Part shown: positions 20,103 to 31,666 of the stretch, one piece after another | Position numbering within the stretch: position 1 is the first letter of the stretch | Layout: each line of letters opens with the position of its first letter | Assembly (NCBI RefSeq): GCF_006335125.1 | Contig: NZ_VDMO01000011.1 | Coordinates: forward strand, 62,001-126,000 | Reading direction: 5' to 3' | Length of the DNA stretch: 64,000 nt | From: Deinococcus radiopugnans ATCC 19172 | Lineage (GTDB): Bacteria > Deinococcota > Deinococci > Deinococcales > Deinococcaceae | The notes under the pieces: model-generated | Told to the model about the DNA's origin: nothing | Database searches by the model: none | Seen by the model: the letters and a program-made list of their open reading frames with translations, nothing else | Program-made: the position numbers and the translations under genes

Positions 20103-20951
20103 ATGACCCTCTCCACCCCCCAGCCTGCCAACGCCCCGCCGCCTCAGACCTCGGCCAGCCACGGTGACCTGACCGTCAACAACGTGGAAGTCGTCTACCA
20201 CGACATCATTCAGGTGTTGCGCGGCGTCAGCCTGACCGTGCGGGCCGGGCAGGTGACTTCGCTGCTCGGCACCAACGGGGCGGGCAAGACCACCACGCTG
20301 CGGGCCATCTCGGGTCTGCTCAAGCCCGAGAACGGCAAGATTCGGGAAGGCACCATCTCCTTTGACGGCAAGACCCTCAGCGCCCTGAACGGCACGGATG
20401 TCGTCAAATCCGGCGTGGTGCAGGTGCCCGAGGGCCGCCGCGTGTTCAAGCACCTGTCGGTGGAGGAGAACCTGCGGGCCGGGGCCATCCTGGGCCGGGG
20501 CAACTGGCACGCCGATCTGGAGCGTATCTACACCTATTTTCCCAAGCTGCCCACGCTGCGGCACAAGCAGGCGGGGTACACCTCCGGCGGCGAGCAGCAG
20601 ATGATCGCCATTGGCCGGGCGCTGATGGCGCACCCCAAAGTGCTGCTGCTGGACGAACCCAGCCTGGGCCTCGCGCCGCTGCTGGTGGCCGAGATCTTCG
20701 ACAACGTGCGCCGCATCAACCGCGAGGAGGGCCTGAGCGTGCTGGTGGTGGAGCAGAACGCCAACATTGCCCTCAGGAACAGCGATTACGGCTACGTCAT
20801 GGAAAACGGGCGCATTGTGATGGAGGGCCTCAGCGCCCAGCTTGCCAGCAACCCGGACGTCAAGGAGTTTTACCTGGGCGTGACCGAGGGCGGCGCCCGC
20901 AAGAGCTTCAAGGACGTCAAGAGCTACAAGCGGCGCAAACGCTGGATGTAA
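20103..20951 (+). CDS. livF: ABC transporter ATP-binding protein LivF
   Basis: The 282-residue ATPase has Walker A GTNGAGKTT, the LivF-type QVPEGRRVFKHLSVEENLRAG segment, signature TSGGEQQMIAIGRALM and Walker B VLLLDEPSLGLAPLL. ATG 20103 is preceded by CGGAGG. An N-terminal Pro/Gln-rich tail of about 20 residues and a basic C-terminal tail (KSYKRRKRWM) are additions to the core. It completes the liv transporter. Confidence 0.92.
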   Translation: MTLSTPQPANAPPPQTSASHGDLTVNNVEVVYHDIIQVLRGVSLTVRAGQVTSLLGTNGAGKTTTLRAISGLLKPENGKIREGTISFDGKTLSALNGTDVVKSGVVQVPEGRRVFKHLSVEENLRAGAILGRGNWHADLERIYTYFPKLPTLRHKQAGYTSGGEQQMIAIGRALMAHPKVLLLDEPSLGLAPLLVAEIFDNVRRINREEGLSVLVVEQNANIALRNSDYGYVMENGRIVMEGLSAQLASNPDVKEFYLGVTEGGARKSFKDVKSYKRRKRWM

Positions 20952-21073
20952 TACCGTCTTCGACTCACCGCAATTTGGTATCAGGGCCGCGCTCAGTACC
21001 CGAGAACCACCTGCCTCGCCTCCTCTCGCTTCTGGAGGCGACACTCTATGTCTGATCTTTCTGGGGACAGCCA

Positions 21074-22228
21074 ATGACCAATACGATTCAATCGGCTTCC
21101 ATCTCGCCCCCACAACAGGCCGAGCTGCTGGGCCGACTCCAACACCATCCTCTTTACCGCACCGCCCTTCAGGGCATTCCCGAGCACGCCGACTGGGCCA
21201 GCGTTCCCTTCCTGACCCGCGAACGACTCACCGAAGCCTTTGAAGCGGGCGAACTGGCCCACCCTGATGCCGTGCGCGTTCACCTCACGCCGCATCCGGG
21301 CGGGGGGTGGCTGCCGGAATACGCCACGCGGGCCGATATCGAGGCGCACGGGCAGGCGGCGGCGGCGGCGCTGGCGCGGGCCGGGGTGCGCCCTGGCGAT
21401 CACGTTCAGATCGCCTTCGGCTTTCACCGCTTTGCGGGGGGCTGGATCATGCAGGACGGCTTCGAAGCGCTGGGGGCCAAAACCCTGCCCTTCGGCCCCG
21501 GCGAGACCGAGGCGCAGCTGGAGGCCATCCAGAAGCTGGGCGTGCGCGTGCTGGTCTCGGCCCCCAGTTTTGCCCAGAAGCTGGGCGAGGCAGGCGCGCG
21601 GGTGGAACTGCTGATTTCCTCCGGCGAGCCGCTGACCAGCATCGCGGGCCGCCGCGGACGGGTGGAGGCGGCGCTGGGGGGCGTGGCCCTGGACGCCTAC
21701 GCCAGCAGCGAGGCCGGGATGATGGCCCTGGAAACGCCCGAAAAGAACGGCCTGCGCGTGCTGGAGGACTGGGTGTATCTGGAGGTGGTTGACCCGGAAA
21801 CGGGGGAAACCCTGTCCGACGGCGAACGCGGTGAACTGGTGGTCACGCACCTAAACAAGCACGCCATGCCGCTGCTGCGCTTCCGCACCGGCGACTTGAC
21901 CCGGTTGGAACGGCGGACAGATGGCGTTTATCTGCCCGGTGGCGTCTTCGGCAACGTGGGCGGCATGCTCAAGGTCAAGGGCGTCAAGCTGTTCCCGCGT
22001 GAGGTGGCGTTCTGGCTGGCGGGGCACGGCCTGGATCACACCCAGCACACGCTGCGGCTGTGGTCACAGGCGGGCGCCGATCGCCTGGGCCTGACGGTTC
22101 GTGGTGAGGGGGTGGACGATCTAGCCGAGCTGAAGTCGGACTTCCAGCGTCGGTTTGCGATGCGTCTGGACGAGTTCTCCGTGGCCGTCGATCACGAGGG
22201 CATGGGCGTCACGGACGAGCGAGCCTGA
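21074..22228 (+). CDS. phenylacetate-CoA ligase-like (PaaK family) adenylate-forming enzyme
   Basis: The 384-residue protein resembles PaaK: LTRERLTEAFEAGEL near the N-terminus, GWIMQDGFEALGAKTLPFGP, LLISSGEPLT, YASSEAGMMALE and MPLLRFRTGDLTRLERR. PaaK-like enzymes activate aromatic or other carboxylates to CoA thioesters. At 384 residues it is shorter than PaaK (about 430), and the usual SSGTTG motif is replaced by a less clear LTPHPGGGWLPEY segment, so the substrate may differ. It follows livF on the same strand and is the third acyl-CoA ligase of the region. Confidence 0.8.
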   Translation: MTNTIQSASISPPQQAELLGRLQHHPLYRTALQGIPEHADWASVPFLTRERLTEAFEAGELAHPDAVRVHLTPHPGGGWLPEYATRADIEAHGQAAAAALARAGVRPGDHVQIAFGFHRFAGGWIMQDGFEALGAKTLPFGPGETEAQLEAIQKLGVRVLVSAPSFAQKLGEAGARVELLISSGEPLTSIAGRRGRVEAALGGVALDAYASSEAGMMALETPEKNGLRVLEDWVYLEVVDPETGETLSDGERGELVVTHLNKHAMPLLRFRTGDLTRLERRTDGVYLPGGVFGNVGGMLKVKGVKLFPREVAFWLAGHGLDHTQHTLRLWSQAGADRLGLTVRGEGVDDLAELKSDFQRRFAMRLDEFSVAVDHEGMGVTDERA

Positions 22229-22234
22229 GGGCAG

Positions 22235-22260
22235 AAAAAAGCCCCACTCTGCTGTGGGGC
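22235..22260 (-). terminator. terminator-like hairpin oriented toward the minus strand
   Basis: GCCCCAC (22241-22247) and GTGGGGC (22254-22260) form a 7-bp stem. The run of six T lies only on the minus-strand side (22240-22235). The genes on both sides are on the plus strand. It may still end the upstream unit, or it may end a short antisense RNA. Confidence 0.5.
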
Positions 22261-22401
22261 AGCCGTGCCTGACTTCACCCGGTCAGGTTGGATTGTTTGG
22301 CCTCTTCAGCATGGACGCCGGGCCTGTGCGGCGCATGTGAACGGCCTTGGGTTGCCCTTGAGTGACCCTGAAGCGCAGCGTCATGTGATACATGGAGGGG
22401 T

Positions 22402-23580
<1,179 letters not shown>

Positions 23581-23600
23581 CGTCGCGGCGGTGGCCCGAT

Positions 23601-23876
23601 TCAGGGGGTCATTTCTTCGTCGGCGTCACCCATATTGGTGCTGGGCGGATCGCTGGCGTCCATGGTCTGCGCGACGGCCACGTCCTGCTTGTCCATGCCG
23701 CGTTCCCGGTACTCGTCGGACTCGTGGCTCTCGGCCTGCACCTCGGCGTCCAGCTCCTCGCGGACGTCGGTGTGCCCCATGAACTGCAGTTCCACGTTGG
23801 TGGGTTCGTGCTTGTCGCCGGTTTCCGGGGTGGTGGGCGCGGGCGTCCCGCCGTGGCGGTCATCATTCTGGGTCAT
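23601..23876 (-). CDS. small acidic hypothetical protein
   Basis: The 91-residue protein is highly acidic and polar, with no hydrophobic core: NVELQFMGHTDVREELDAEV then SHESDEYRERGMDKQDVAVA. It is probably disordered. TAGCGT lies 6 bp before the ATG, which supports it as a real leaderless gene. It ends 20 bp from the convergent methyltransferase gene. The function is unknown. Confidence 0.65.
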   Translation of the reverse strand: MTQNDDRHGGTPAPTTPETGDKHEPTNVELQFMGHTDVREELDAEVQAESHESDEYRERGMDKQDVAVAQTMDASDPPSTNMGDADEEMTP

Positions 23877-23959
23877 GGTCCTACGCTACCAAGCGGGCCT
23901 GAGAACGGGCCTGAGAGCTTCCTTCATCTTGGCGAAAGTTGCGCGGCAGGCCGCGAAGT

Positions 23960-25081
23960 TCAGCCGCCGAGCCGCAGGACACTCTGGTTGCCGCGCAGCA
24001 CGAACACCAGGATGCCGGCCCCCGCCAGCACCCCGGCCTGACGTTCCAGATTCCGGACCGAGTCGGGGGCAGCCACCCACTGACGGCGCGGCGTCTCGCC
24101 GGGTTCCAGGTAAAAGCCCTCGGGCATGGCGACGATGGCCACCCGGCTGGCGGTGGCCCGCGCCCGCATGGCCCCGGCAATCAGCGCGGGCGCGGGGCTG
24201 GCACTCAGGATGATCAGGTTGCCCCCGGTGCGGGTGGGCGGAATGGTCGGCGGGGCCGGATCGGGCTGCAGCTGGGCCAGCCGCAGCAGGGCCGCGTGCA
24301 GGGCTTCGGCGTGGCGGCCGGTGGGCGTCGCTCCCCCGTTGGTCGCCACCGAGACGGGCAGTTCCAGCGCCAGCGCTTCATGCACCAGACTGGCCGCCAG
24401 ACGCACGGCACTTTCGGTGAACACGTCACCGCCGCTGCTCACGTCCAGGTACACGGTCACGCTGCTGGCCGCCGTGCGCTCGGGTTCACGCACCGACAGG
24501 GTACCGGTGCGGGCGCTGGAGCGCCAGTGGATACGGCCCGGCGGATCGCCGGAGGCGTACTCCCGCACGCTGCGCAGGCTGATGGGATCGTCCAGCCCCA
24601 GCTGACGGCTCAGGCCGCCCTCGGACAGCAGCGGGCGCAGCAGGTCCGGCAGGCGCAGACCGTGGGGGCTGGGAAAAACCGCCAGTCGCTGGGCGGCGGC
24701 AATGGGCACGCTGCGCCAGAACAGGCCCAGCGGATCGGCCCAGTGCAGCGTGGCGCCGGGCCAGTCGTAGACGCCCCGGCTGTTGAGGGTCAGGGTGGCG
24801 CGGAGGTCCAGTTCGGCCTCACCCAGCAGTTCGCCGGATCGCCGCACCGCCGAGTCGGCGACCACCGTGCGCGGCGTCGGATCCTCGATCAGGTAGCGCA
24901 CCGGGAGGCGGCTGCGCAGCCCCAGCCGCACGGTCAGCGGCAGGCGGGTGCCCTGGAAGCCGTTGGGCGGCACCTCGCGGGTCAGGGTCACCTGCGGCGG
25001 TCGGCGGTAGGCCCACCACAGCAGCGCGGCCAGCCCACCCAGAACAGCCAGCCACAGCAGGGCGGCAGACAGCAGACTCAC
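23960..25081 (-). CDS. DUF58 domain protein (vWA-like) of a MoxR operon
   Basis: The 373-residue protein has an N-terminal membrane segment (LLWLAVLGGLAALLWWAY), a beta-rich middle, and the DUF58 core SVREYASGDPPGRIHWRSSARTG-like segment (residues about 200-225) followed by a vWA-like domain (VTVYLDVSSGG). Proteins of this kind work with MoxR ATPases in envelope or stress functions. I chose GTG 25081, which overlaps the MoxR stop by 4 bp (GTGA); a start further upstream would run inside the MoxR gene. Confidence 0.88.
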   Translation of the reverse strand: MSLLSAALLWLAVLGGLAALLWWAYRRPPQVTLTREVPPNGFQGTRLPLTVRLGLRSRLPVRYLIEDPTPRTVVADSAVRRSGELLGEAELDLRATLTLNSRGVYDWPGATLHWADPLGLFWRSVPIAAAQRLAVFPSPHGLRLPDLLRPLLSEGGLSRQLGLDDPISLRSVREYASGDPPGRIHWRSSARTGTLSVREPERTAASSVTVYLDVSSGGDVFTESAVRLAASLVHEALALELPVSVATNGGATPTGRHAEALHAALLRLAQLQPDPAPPTIPPTRTGGNLIILSASPAPALIAGAMRARATASRVAIVAMPEGFYLEPGETPRRQWVAAPDSVRNLERQAGVLAGAGILVFVLRGNQSVLRLGG

Positions 25082-26061
25082 CGGGCGGCGGCAGTCTCGG
25101 CCTGCGGCGGCGCGGCTTCCACCGGCACCGGCTCGGAGCGCAGGACCTCGCGCACCACTTCCTCGGCGGGCAGGCCCTGCAGCCGCGCCTCGATCCTGAG
25201 GCTCAGGCGGTGGGCCAGCACACCCGGCGCGGCCCGCTGCACGTCGTCGGGACCTACGTAGCCGCGCCCCTCCATCCACGCCAGCGCCTGCGCCACCCCC
25301 TGCAGCGCCAGACTGGCCCGCGGGCCGCCGCCCAGCGCCACGGCGGAATGCGAGCGCGTGCGGGCCGACAGCGCGGAGATGTAGCGCCGCAGGTCCTCGG
25401 AGACGTACACGGCCTGAACCTCACGCCGGGCCGCCAGCAGATCGGCGGGGGCGGCCACCGCGTCCAGCGTGTGGATCGGGTGCTGCCCCTGCAGGCGCGA
25501 GAGCATCTTCATCTCTTCCTCCAGCGTGGGATAGCCCACCGACAGGCGCAACAGAAAGCGGTCCAGCTGCGCTTCCGGCAGGCGGTAGGTGCCCTCGTTC
25601 TCGATGGGGTTCTGGGTGGCGATCACCACGAACGGCTGCGTCAGGGTGTGCGTGACGCCGGACTCGGTGACCTGACCCTCGCCCATCGCCTCCAGCAGCG
25701 CGGACTGGGTCTTGGGGGTGGCGCGGTTGATCTCGTCGGCCAGCAGCACGCCCGTGAAGATCGGCCCCGGCACGAACTCGAAGGTGCCGGTGGCCGGGCG
25801 ATACACGCTGACGCCGGTCACGTCGCCGGGCAGCAGATCGGGGGTGAACTGCACGCGGGTAAAGCCCAGGCCCAGGCTGACGGCCAGGGCGCGGGCCAGC
25901 ATGGTCTTGCCGGTGCCGGGAGCGTCTTCCAGCAGCACGTGGCCGCCGGCCAGCACGCCGGCCAGCGCCAGCCCGGCGACCTCGGCCTTGCCCACCAGCA
26001 CGTGGGCGATGTTGTCCAGAACGGTGCGGGCGAACGGTTGGGAGATGGGAGAATCGGTCAT
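25078..26061 (-). CDS. MoxR family AAA+ ATPase
   Basis: The 327-residue ATPase has Walker A APGTGKT near residue 45, Walker B VLLADEINRA with TPKTQSALLEAM, and sensor 1 VIATQNPIENEGTYRLPEAQ, all diagnostic for MoxR. MoxR proteins act as chaperones that mature metalloenzymes or complexes together with DUF58 partners. Its start overlaps the upstream DUF4129 gene by 4 bp, and its stop overlaps the DUF58 gene, so the three form one operon. Confidence 0.93.
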   Translation of the reverse strand: MTDSPISQPFARTVLDNIAHVLVGKAEVAGLALAGVLAGGHVLLEDAPGTGKTMLARALAVSLGLGFTRVQFTPDLLPGDVTGVSVYRPATGTFEFVPGPIFTGVLLADEINRATPKTQSALLEAMGEGQVTESGVTHTLTQPFVVIATQNPIENEGTYRLPEAQLDRFLLRLSVGYPTLEEEMKMLSRLQGQHPIHTLDAVAAPADLLAARREVQAVYVSEDLRRYISALSARTRSHSAVALGGGPRASLALQGVAQALAWMEGRGYVGPDDVQRAAPGVLAHRLSLRIEARLQGLPAEEVVREVLRSEPVPVEAAPPQAETAAAR

Positions 26062-27545
26062 GGCTGGTCCTTGTGTTCAGGGGAATGGGGGGCGTCGTCG
26101 GCCAGCGGGTCATGTGGCGGCGGCAGGTCCGGCAGGACCGTGGACAGTTCGTGGGCCGCGGCTTCAGCCAGGGCGGCGTCCTCGTCGGTCACGCGTCCGC
26201 CGTAGCGCACCGGTCCGTAGGCGCGGGTCAGCACCGCCAGCGGCCCGGCCAGCGCCGCCTCGGTGCCGGCGAGCCGGGCCGCGTAACCAGCTGGAGTCTC
26301 GGCGGCCCGACGGCCGCGCCCATGCTGCCGCAGCGCCTCCTCGGCCTGCCGGTAGGCGAGGCGAACACGGTGCAGCGCCGGCTGGCTGGCCATGGCGGAA
26401 GCGGTGACTGGGTTGACGGCAGGTTCTCCGTCTTCCCCCCGCTCTCTGGGCTGCGCCCAGTTCAGCCACGCCAGCGCTGCGGCCAGGCCAAACAGCACCA
26501 GCAGGCTCAACCACAGCAGGGCCTGCACAAAACCGCTGATGTCGATCTGCCGCCGCCCGGTGATGTTGCTCAGGAGTTCGGCCAGGGCGTTGCCCCCGCC
26601 TGGGGCAGGTGCCTGTGCCACTGCCGCACCGCCGCCGTCCCCGCCGGACAGCAGCACGCCCGCCGCCAGCCACAGCGCCCCGGTCAGCAGCAGCCCGGCC
26701 ACCATCAGCACTTCAGTCAGCCGGGGCCGGTGGCCCGGTTCGCGGCGGAACCTGAACATCAGCGCGCCGCCCGCCAGCAGCAGCAACAGGCCTCCCAGCA
26801 GGATCGCGTCGATGGGCAGATAGACGTTGTCTATGCTGAGCTGGAACGGCAACTGCAGGCCGGGCGTGTCCGGGGCGGCGGGGGTCTGGCTCAGGTCTGT
26901 AGGAGGCGGCTGGTTGGCCGGTGGCGGAGCCTGAATGGTGACTGGCGGTGGGGTCGGTTCGCCCAGCGCCGCCCAGTTCACCGCTGGACGCGGCAGCAGC
27001 ATGCTGACCAGAAGCAGGGCAGCCAGGGCTGCGCCGACCACCCACCACACACGCGACGTCGGTTTTTCCGGGCGGCGGCCCATGCGCTCGTCACGGCCCG
27101 GCACGGCCAGCAGTCCCCCGGCCAGCGCCAGAAGCAGCCCCGGCTGCGGGGCCAGAAGCCCGATCACCAGCGGCGCGAGCAGGGCCGTCCGGCTGCGCCG
27201 CAGACCATCACTGACGCGGCTCGCGGCCCAGTTCAGGGCCAGTGCCACAAAAAACAGCGCCAGGTAGTGCAGGGCGAGGCCCACCAGCGCCGTCCGGCCG
27301 GCGGCCAGGGCTGCCGGGGCCAGGGCCACCGCCGCGCCGCCCACCACCAGCAGACTCAGCAGCAGGCGGGCCTCTTCCCAGCGAGGCCAGCGCACTGCCA
27401 GGGCGAACAGCACGCACAGCAGCGCCGTGCCCCACCATGGCAGCCAGCCTGCGGCCGACAGGGGCAGCAGCGCCAGCCCGTAGGCCCGCCACGAGACCCG
27501 CGCGGGCGCGTCGAGCCACGGTTCCTCACGCGGCGCGGCGGTCAA
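26058..27545 (-). CDS. DUF4129 domain membrane protein
   Basis: The 495-residue protein has about six hydrophobic segments in its first 160 residues, a Pro-rich loop (about 205-230), two or three more membrane segments, and a C-terminal cytosolic domain with HRVRLAYRQAEEALRQHG and ETPAGYAARL, typical of DUF4129. Such genes commonly accompany MoxR and DUF58 genes and sometimes transglutaminase-like genes; here no transglutaminase core is visible. TTG 27545 is the apparent start, with GGGG upstream; the start is uncertain. Confidence 0.75.
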   Translation of the reverse strand: MTAAPREEPWLDAPARVSWRAYGLALLPLSAAGWLPWWGTALLCVLFALAVRWPRWEEARLLLSLLVVGGAAVALAPAALAAGRTALVGLALHYLALFFVALALNWAASRVSDGLRRSRTALLAPLVIGLLAPQPGLLLALAGGLLAVPGRDERMGRRPEKPTSRVWWVVGAALAALLLVSMLLPRPAVNWAALGEPTPPPVTIQAPPPANQPPPTDLSQTPAAPDTPGLQLPFQLSIDNVYLPIDAILLGGLLLLLAGGALMFRFRREPGHRPRLTEVLMVAGLLLTGALWLAAGVLLSGGDGGGAAVAQAPAPGGGNALAELLSNITGRRQIDISGFVQALLWLSLLVLFGLAAALAWLNWAQPRERGEDGEPAVNPVTASAMASQPALHRVRLAYRQAEEALRQHGRGRRAAETPAGYAARLAGTEAALAGPLAVLTRAYGPVRYGGRVTDEDAALAEAAAHELSTVLPDLPPPHDPLADDAPHSPEHKDQP

Positions 27546-27741
27546 CAGGGTTCCCCACAGGTCATCTCAACTGGAGAATACGCGCCCGGCTGGGAAAAAG
27601 TTGCCGTCATTGGGGCCGCTGTGATCGGAAGGGTGTCGCCTGATCCGTCTGCCGCCCCGCAGCGGAGCCGAAACTGCTTGACTGGGTTGCTCTCAAGCAG
27701 ACCCGCCTGCGGTGTTGGGAGGTCCAGGGGGGACAGGAGTG

Positions 27742-27877
27742 ATACGGACTCCGATTGAAAGGTGTTGAAAACACCTAGAAATCCGAGCGAAGCGAGCAGG
27801 AGAAAAACGGGTTCCGGACGTGGAGTGTAGAAATCGGAGCTGTCCCGATTTCTACACGAAACAAACGGAATCCGTAT
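27742..27877. repeat. 136-bp MITE-like intergenic repeat with terminal inverted repeats
   Basis: The unit is bounded by ATACGGACTCCG and its near-perfect inverse CGGAATCCGTAT. Inside are a perfect 13-bp hairpin (27825-27837 with 27845-27857), a 6-bp hairpin (27761-27775) and GAGCGAAGCGAGC. No protein-coding potential stands out. The surrounding gap 27546-27955 otherwise holds only the rpoD terminator. The structure looks like a dispersed short repeat of the type common in Deinococcus genomes. Confidence 0.7.
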
Positions 27878-27905
27878 GAAAGGTCTCCTCACAGCCCGAC
27901 ACCAC

Positions 27906-27935
27906 AAAAAACCGCCCCAGACCGGAGTCGGGGGC
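27906..27935 (-). terminator. terminator of rpoD
   Basis: On the minus strand GCCCC (27935-27931) pairs with GGGGC (27918-27914), followed by GG and a run of six T (27911-27906). It lies 20 bp after the rpoD stop. Confidence 0.7.
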
Positions 27936-27955
27936 AGCGTGGCAGGAGGTGTCGC

Positions 27956-29635
<1,680 letters not shown>

Positions 29636-29717
29636 GCGGCCTCCTGCGGCAAGAGAATGGGTCAATCGGGGGAAGGCGGAACTCAGGTCGTCAAGAATCA
29701 GACCGGATGCCGGAACG

Positions 29718-29726
29718 CGCCAGTCT
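29718..29726 (-). promoter_or_regulatory. candidate extended -10 box upstream of rpoD
   Basis: TGCTAGACT reads as an extended -10 (TGN then TAGACT) about 85 bases before the rpoD ATG. The gap 29636-29869 otherwise shows nothing notable. Confidence 0.4.
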
Positions 29727-29869
29727 AGCAAACGCATTTGCGGGTCAGCGCCCGCCTCAAGGCAGTCTTCGATTTTACCACGCGCCGCCTGAATCCGCCA
29801 ACACTGAGAGTACGTGCCGGGCGCGCAAAAGGTTCCCCGAACCGCTGGAAGGCGCGGCAGGTTGGGTGT

Positions 29870-31081
29870 TCAGACTGCCGGCCCCGGGTGGCGAGGCCAA
29901 ACCCCCTCGGCCAGGACCTCAATCTCCGCCGCGATCACGGGGAGCGCACCGGCGGGACCGATGCGGCCCAGTCCGGCCACAGCCGCCTGCGCCCGCCGCG
30001 ACGGGTCTTCCAGCAAGCCGTTGACCGCCGCCGCCAGCGCGGCCGGATGCGCGTCCACCACCTGAAGTGCCGCGCCCAGCAGCCGGCCCTGTCGCCGCGC
30101 AAACCCTGCGGTGTACTGCGGACCACGCGTGGCAAAGGCGATCACCGGCACCCCCAGCCCGGCCAGCTGCTCGTTCGCCGTGCCCGCGGTCCCGATGGCC
30201 ACGTCCGCCGCCCGCGCCACCGCGCCGAAGGCCCCGCGCTGCAGGCTCACGCCAGCTCCCTCGCCCCGCGCCGTGGCCTCGGTGTCGCTAGCCACTTCCA
30301 GGGTCCAGCCACTGGGCAGCGCCACGGTGGCCCAGGGATGCGGCCACGCCACCACGGGCGTGACCTGGGGCAACAGGGCGGCGGCCCGCAGCATGGTGGA
30401 CAGGCTCTCGCGGTGGTCGTCCCGCGAACCGGGCAGCAGGGCCAGCACCGGGCGGCCCGCCGGAACGTGCAGCTCACGTTCCGGGGCGGGCAGCACGTCC
30501 ATCGCGAAACTGCCGGCGAAGCGGGCCGGCACGCCGCGCCGCCGGTAGTACGCCTGGGTGGCGGCGTCGCGCACGAAGACGGCCTGTGCCCTGCGGGCCA
30601 GCCGCAGTTCGTAGGGCAAGGGCCGATTGGCCCCCAGGGCATTCAGTTCCCGCAGCGTTCCCCGCAGGTCCAGGCCCTCCAGGTACTGCGCGCTCAGCAG
30701 CGGCTGGACGTGAAGCAGGGGCCGCCGGTTGATCCTGGCCGCCAGCGTGCCCACCATCAGCGCGTAGGCGTCGCCCACCACGACGACGGCCCCCGCACCG
30801 CTGGCCCCGCGTGCGGCGTCTCTCCACTGCCCCAGCGACTCGCCGATCAGCCCGGCGCGCAGGTCTGAGCGCAGGTTGGGCAGGCTGCCAAACGGAAAGC
30901 CCCCACTGGGCAGCCGCAGCACGCGTCCCACCCGCCGCGCTTCCGGGAGGCCGGCGTAGGCCCGTCCCTCGCCCACCAGCGGGGCGTACAGGGTCCGTCG
31001 CCCCAGCAGGGCGGCCAGCCGCGCCCCGATCAGGTCTTCGGCGGTGCCGTTGGAGATGAAAAGCACGGGAGCCGGGGTCAC
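29870..31081 (-). CDS. lipid-A-disaccharide synthase-related glycosyltransferase-like protein
   Basis: The 403-residue protein resembles the LpxB-related group found in cyanobacteria and Deinococcus. It has a GT-B-type fold pattern: [20 protein letters not shown] at the N-terminus, and in the C-terminal half [16 protein letters not shown] and [20 protein letters not shown], which match the nucleotide-sugar site of LpxB. Deinococcus lacks classical lipid A, so the product is probably another glycolipid. I chose GTG 31081 because TATGCT lies 7 bp before it; an ATG at 31093 would overlap that box. Confidence 0.82.
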   Translation of the reverse strand: MTPAPVLFISNGTAEDLIGARLAALLGRRTLYAPLVGEGRAYAGLPEARRVGRVLRLPSGGFPFGSLPNLRSDLRAGLIGESLGQWRDAARGASGAGAVVVVGDAYALMVGTLAARINRRPLLHVQPLLSAQYLEGLDLRGTLRELNALGANRPLPYELRLARRAQAVFVRDAATQAYYRRRGVPARFAGSFAMDVLPAPERELHVPAGRPVLALLPGSRDDHRESLSTMLRAAALLPQVTPVVAWPHPWATVALPSGWTLEVASDTEATARGEGAGVSLQRGAFGAVARAADVAIGTAGTANEQLAGLGVPVIAFATRGPQYTAGFARRQGRLLGAALQVVDAHPAALAAAVNGLLEDPSRRAQAAVAGLGRIGPAGALPVIAAEIEVLAEGVWPRHPGPAV

Positions 31082-31088
31082 GGCCGGC

Positions 31089-31094
31089 AGCATA
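31089..31094 (-). promoter_or_regulatory. -10 box TATGCT of the LpxB-related gene (leaderless)
   Basis: TATGCT stands 7 bp before GTG 31081 and includes the alternative ATG at 31093, so it settles the start. Confidence 0.6.
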
Positions 31095-31179
31095 ACGTCA
31101 ATGCGGCCGCCCCGCGCTGGTTTCTCCCGCAGCGGCGTGGTATGAACAGGGCCGACATGCCCGCCACGAGCGTCTGCCA

Positions 31180-31599
31180 GTGAGTGAATTCGACGAGCTT
31201 CAGGCCGCGATCCGCCGGCATGCCCACGCGCGTCAGGCCGAGGCGCAGGCCTGCGAGGCTTTTCTCAACGCGCTGTACCACGCCCTGCGGACGGCCAGCG
31301 GGCCGGGCCTGCCGCTGAACAACGTGACGCTGGACTTCACCACCGATCCGGCCAATCGCCTGCGCCCGGTGCCCAGCGGGGGCTTCCACGCCGCGTGGCT
31401 GCGGCTGGGCCTGTGCGAGGTGCTGGTGCGCGTGCGCCGGGTGGACGGGGCCTTTCAGGGCGAGTACGGCGAGAGCGGCTGCTTCCGCCTGGAACAGACC
31501 GGCGAGGACGCCCTGATCACCCTGGCCCGCCGGATGCTGCGTGACGTGGCCGACACGTATGCGGGCGCGGAACCGGAACGAATCAGGCCCCTGAACTGA
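31180..31599 (+). CDS. conserved-looking hypothetical protein
   Basis: The 139-residue soluble protein starts with a helix ([20 protein letters not shown]) and continues with beta-rich segments ([20 protein letters not shown]). It has no recognised domain. GTG 31180 is the only plausible start and has no clear ribosome site or -10 box. A strong hairpin follows its stop. Coding character is good, but the function is unknown. Confidence 0.65.
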   Translation: MSEFDELQAAIRRHAHARQAEAQACEAFLNALYHALRTASGPGLPLNNVTLDFTTDPANRLRPVPSGGFHAAWLRLGLCEVLVRVRRVDGAFQGEYGESGCFRLEQTGEDALITLARRMLRDVADTYAGAEPERIRPLN

Positions 31600-31615
31600 G
31601 CACCGGTCAGACGAA

Positions 31616-31647
31616 AGCCGCCTCGCCATGCACCCGGCGAGGCGGCT
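31616..31647. terminator. bidirectional terminator between convergent genes
   Basis: A perfect 12-bp stem (AGCCGCCTCGCC at 31616-31627 with 31636-31647) and an 8-base loop separate the hypothetical gene from the sugar permease operon. The flanking T runs are short. Confidence 0.7.
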
Positions 31648-31666
31648 CTTGAAAATGTGGCGAGAC

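Noticed and set aside
27542..27907. A 121-codon minus-strand open frame across the gap before rpoD
   Set aside because: It runs through the inverted-repeat element and its hairpins; the product has no domain and no ribosome site. The stretch is better explained as a non-coding repeat.
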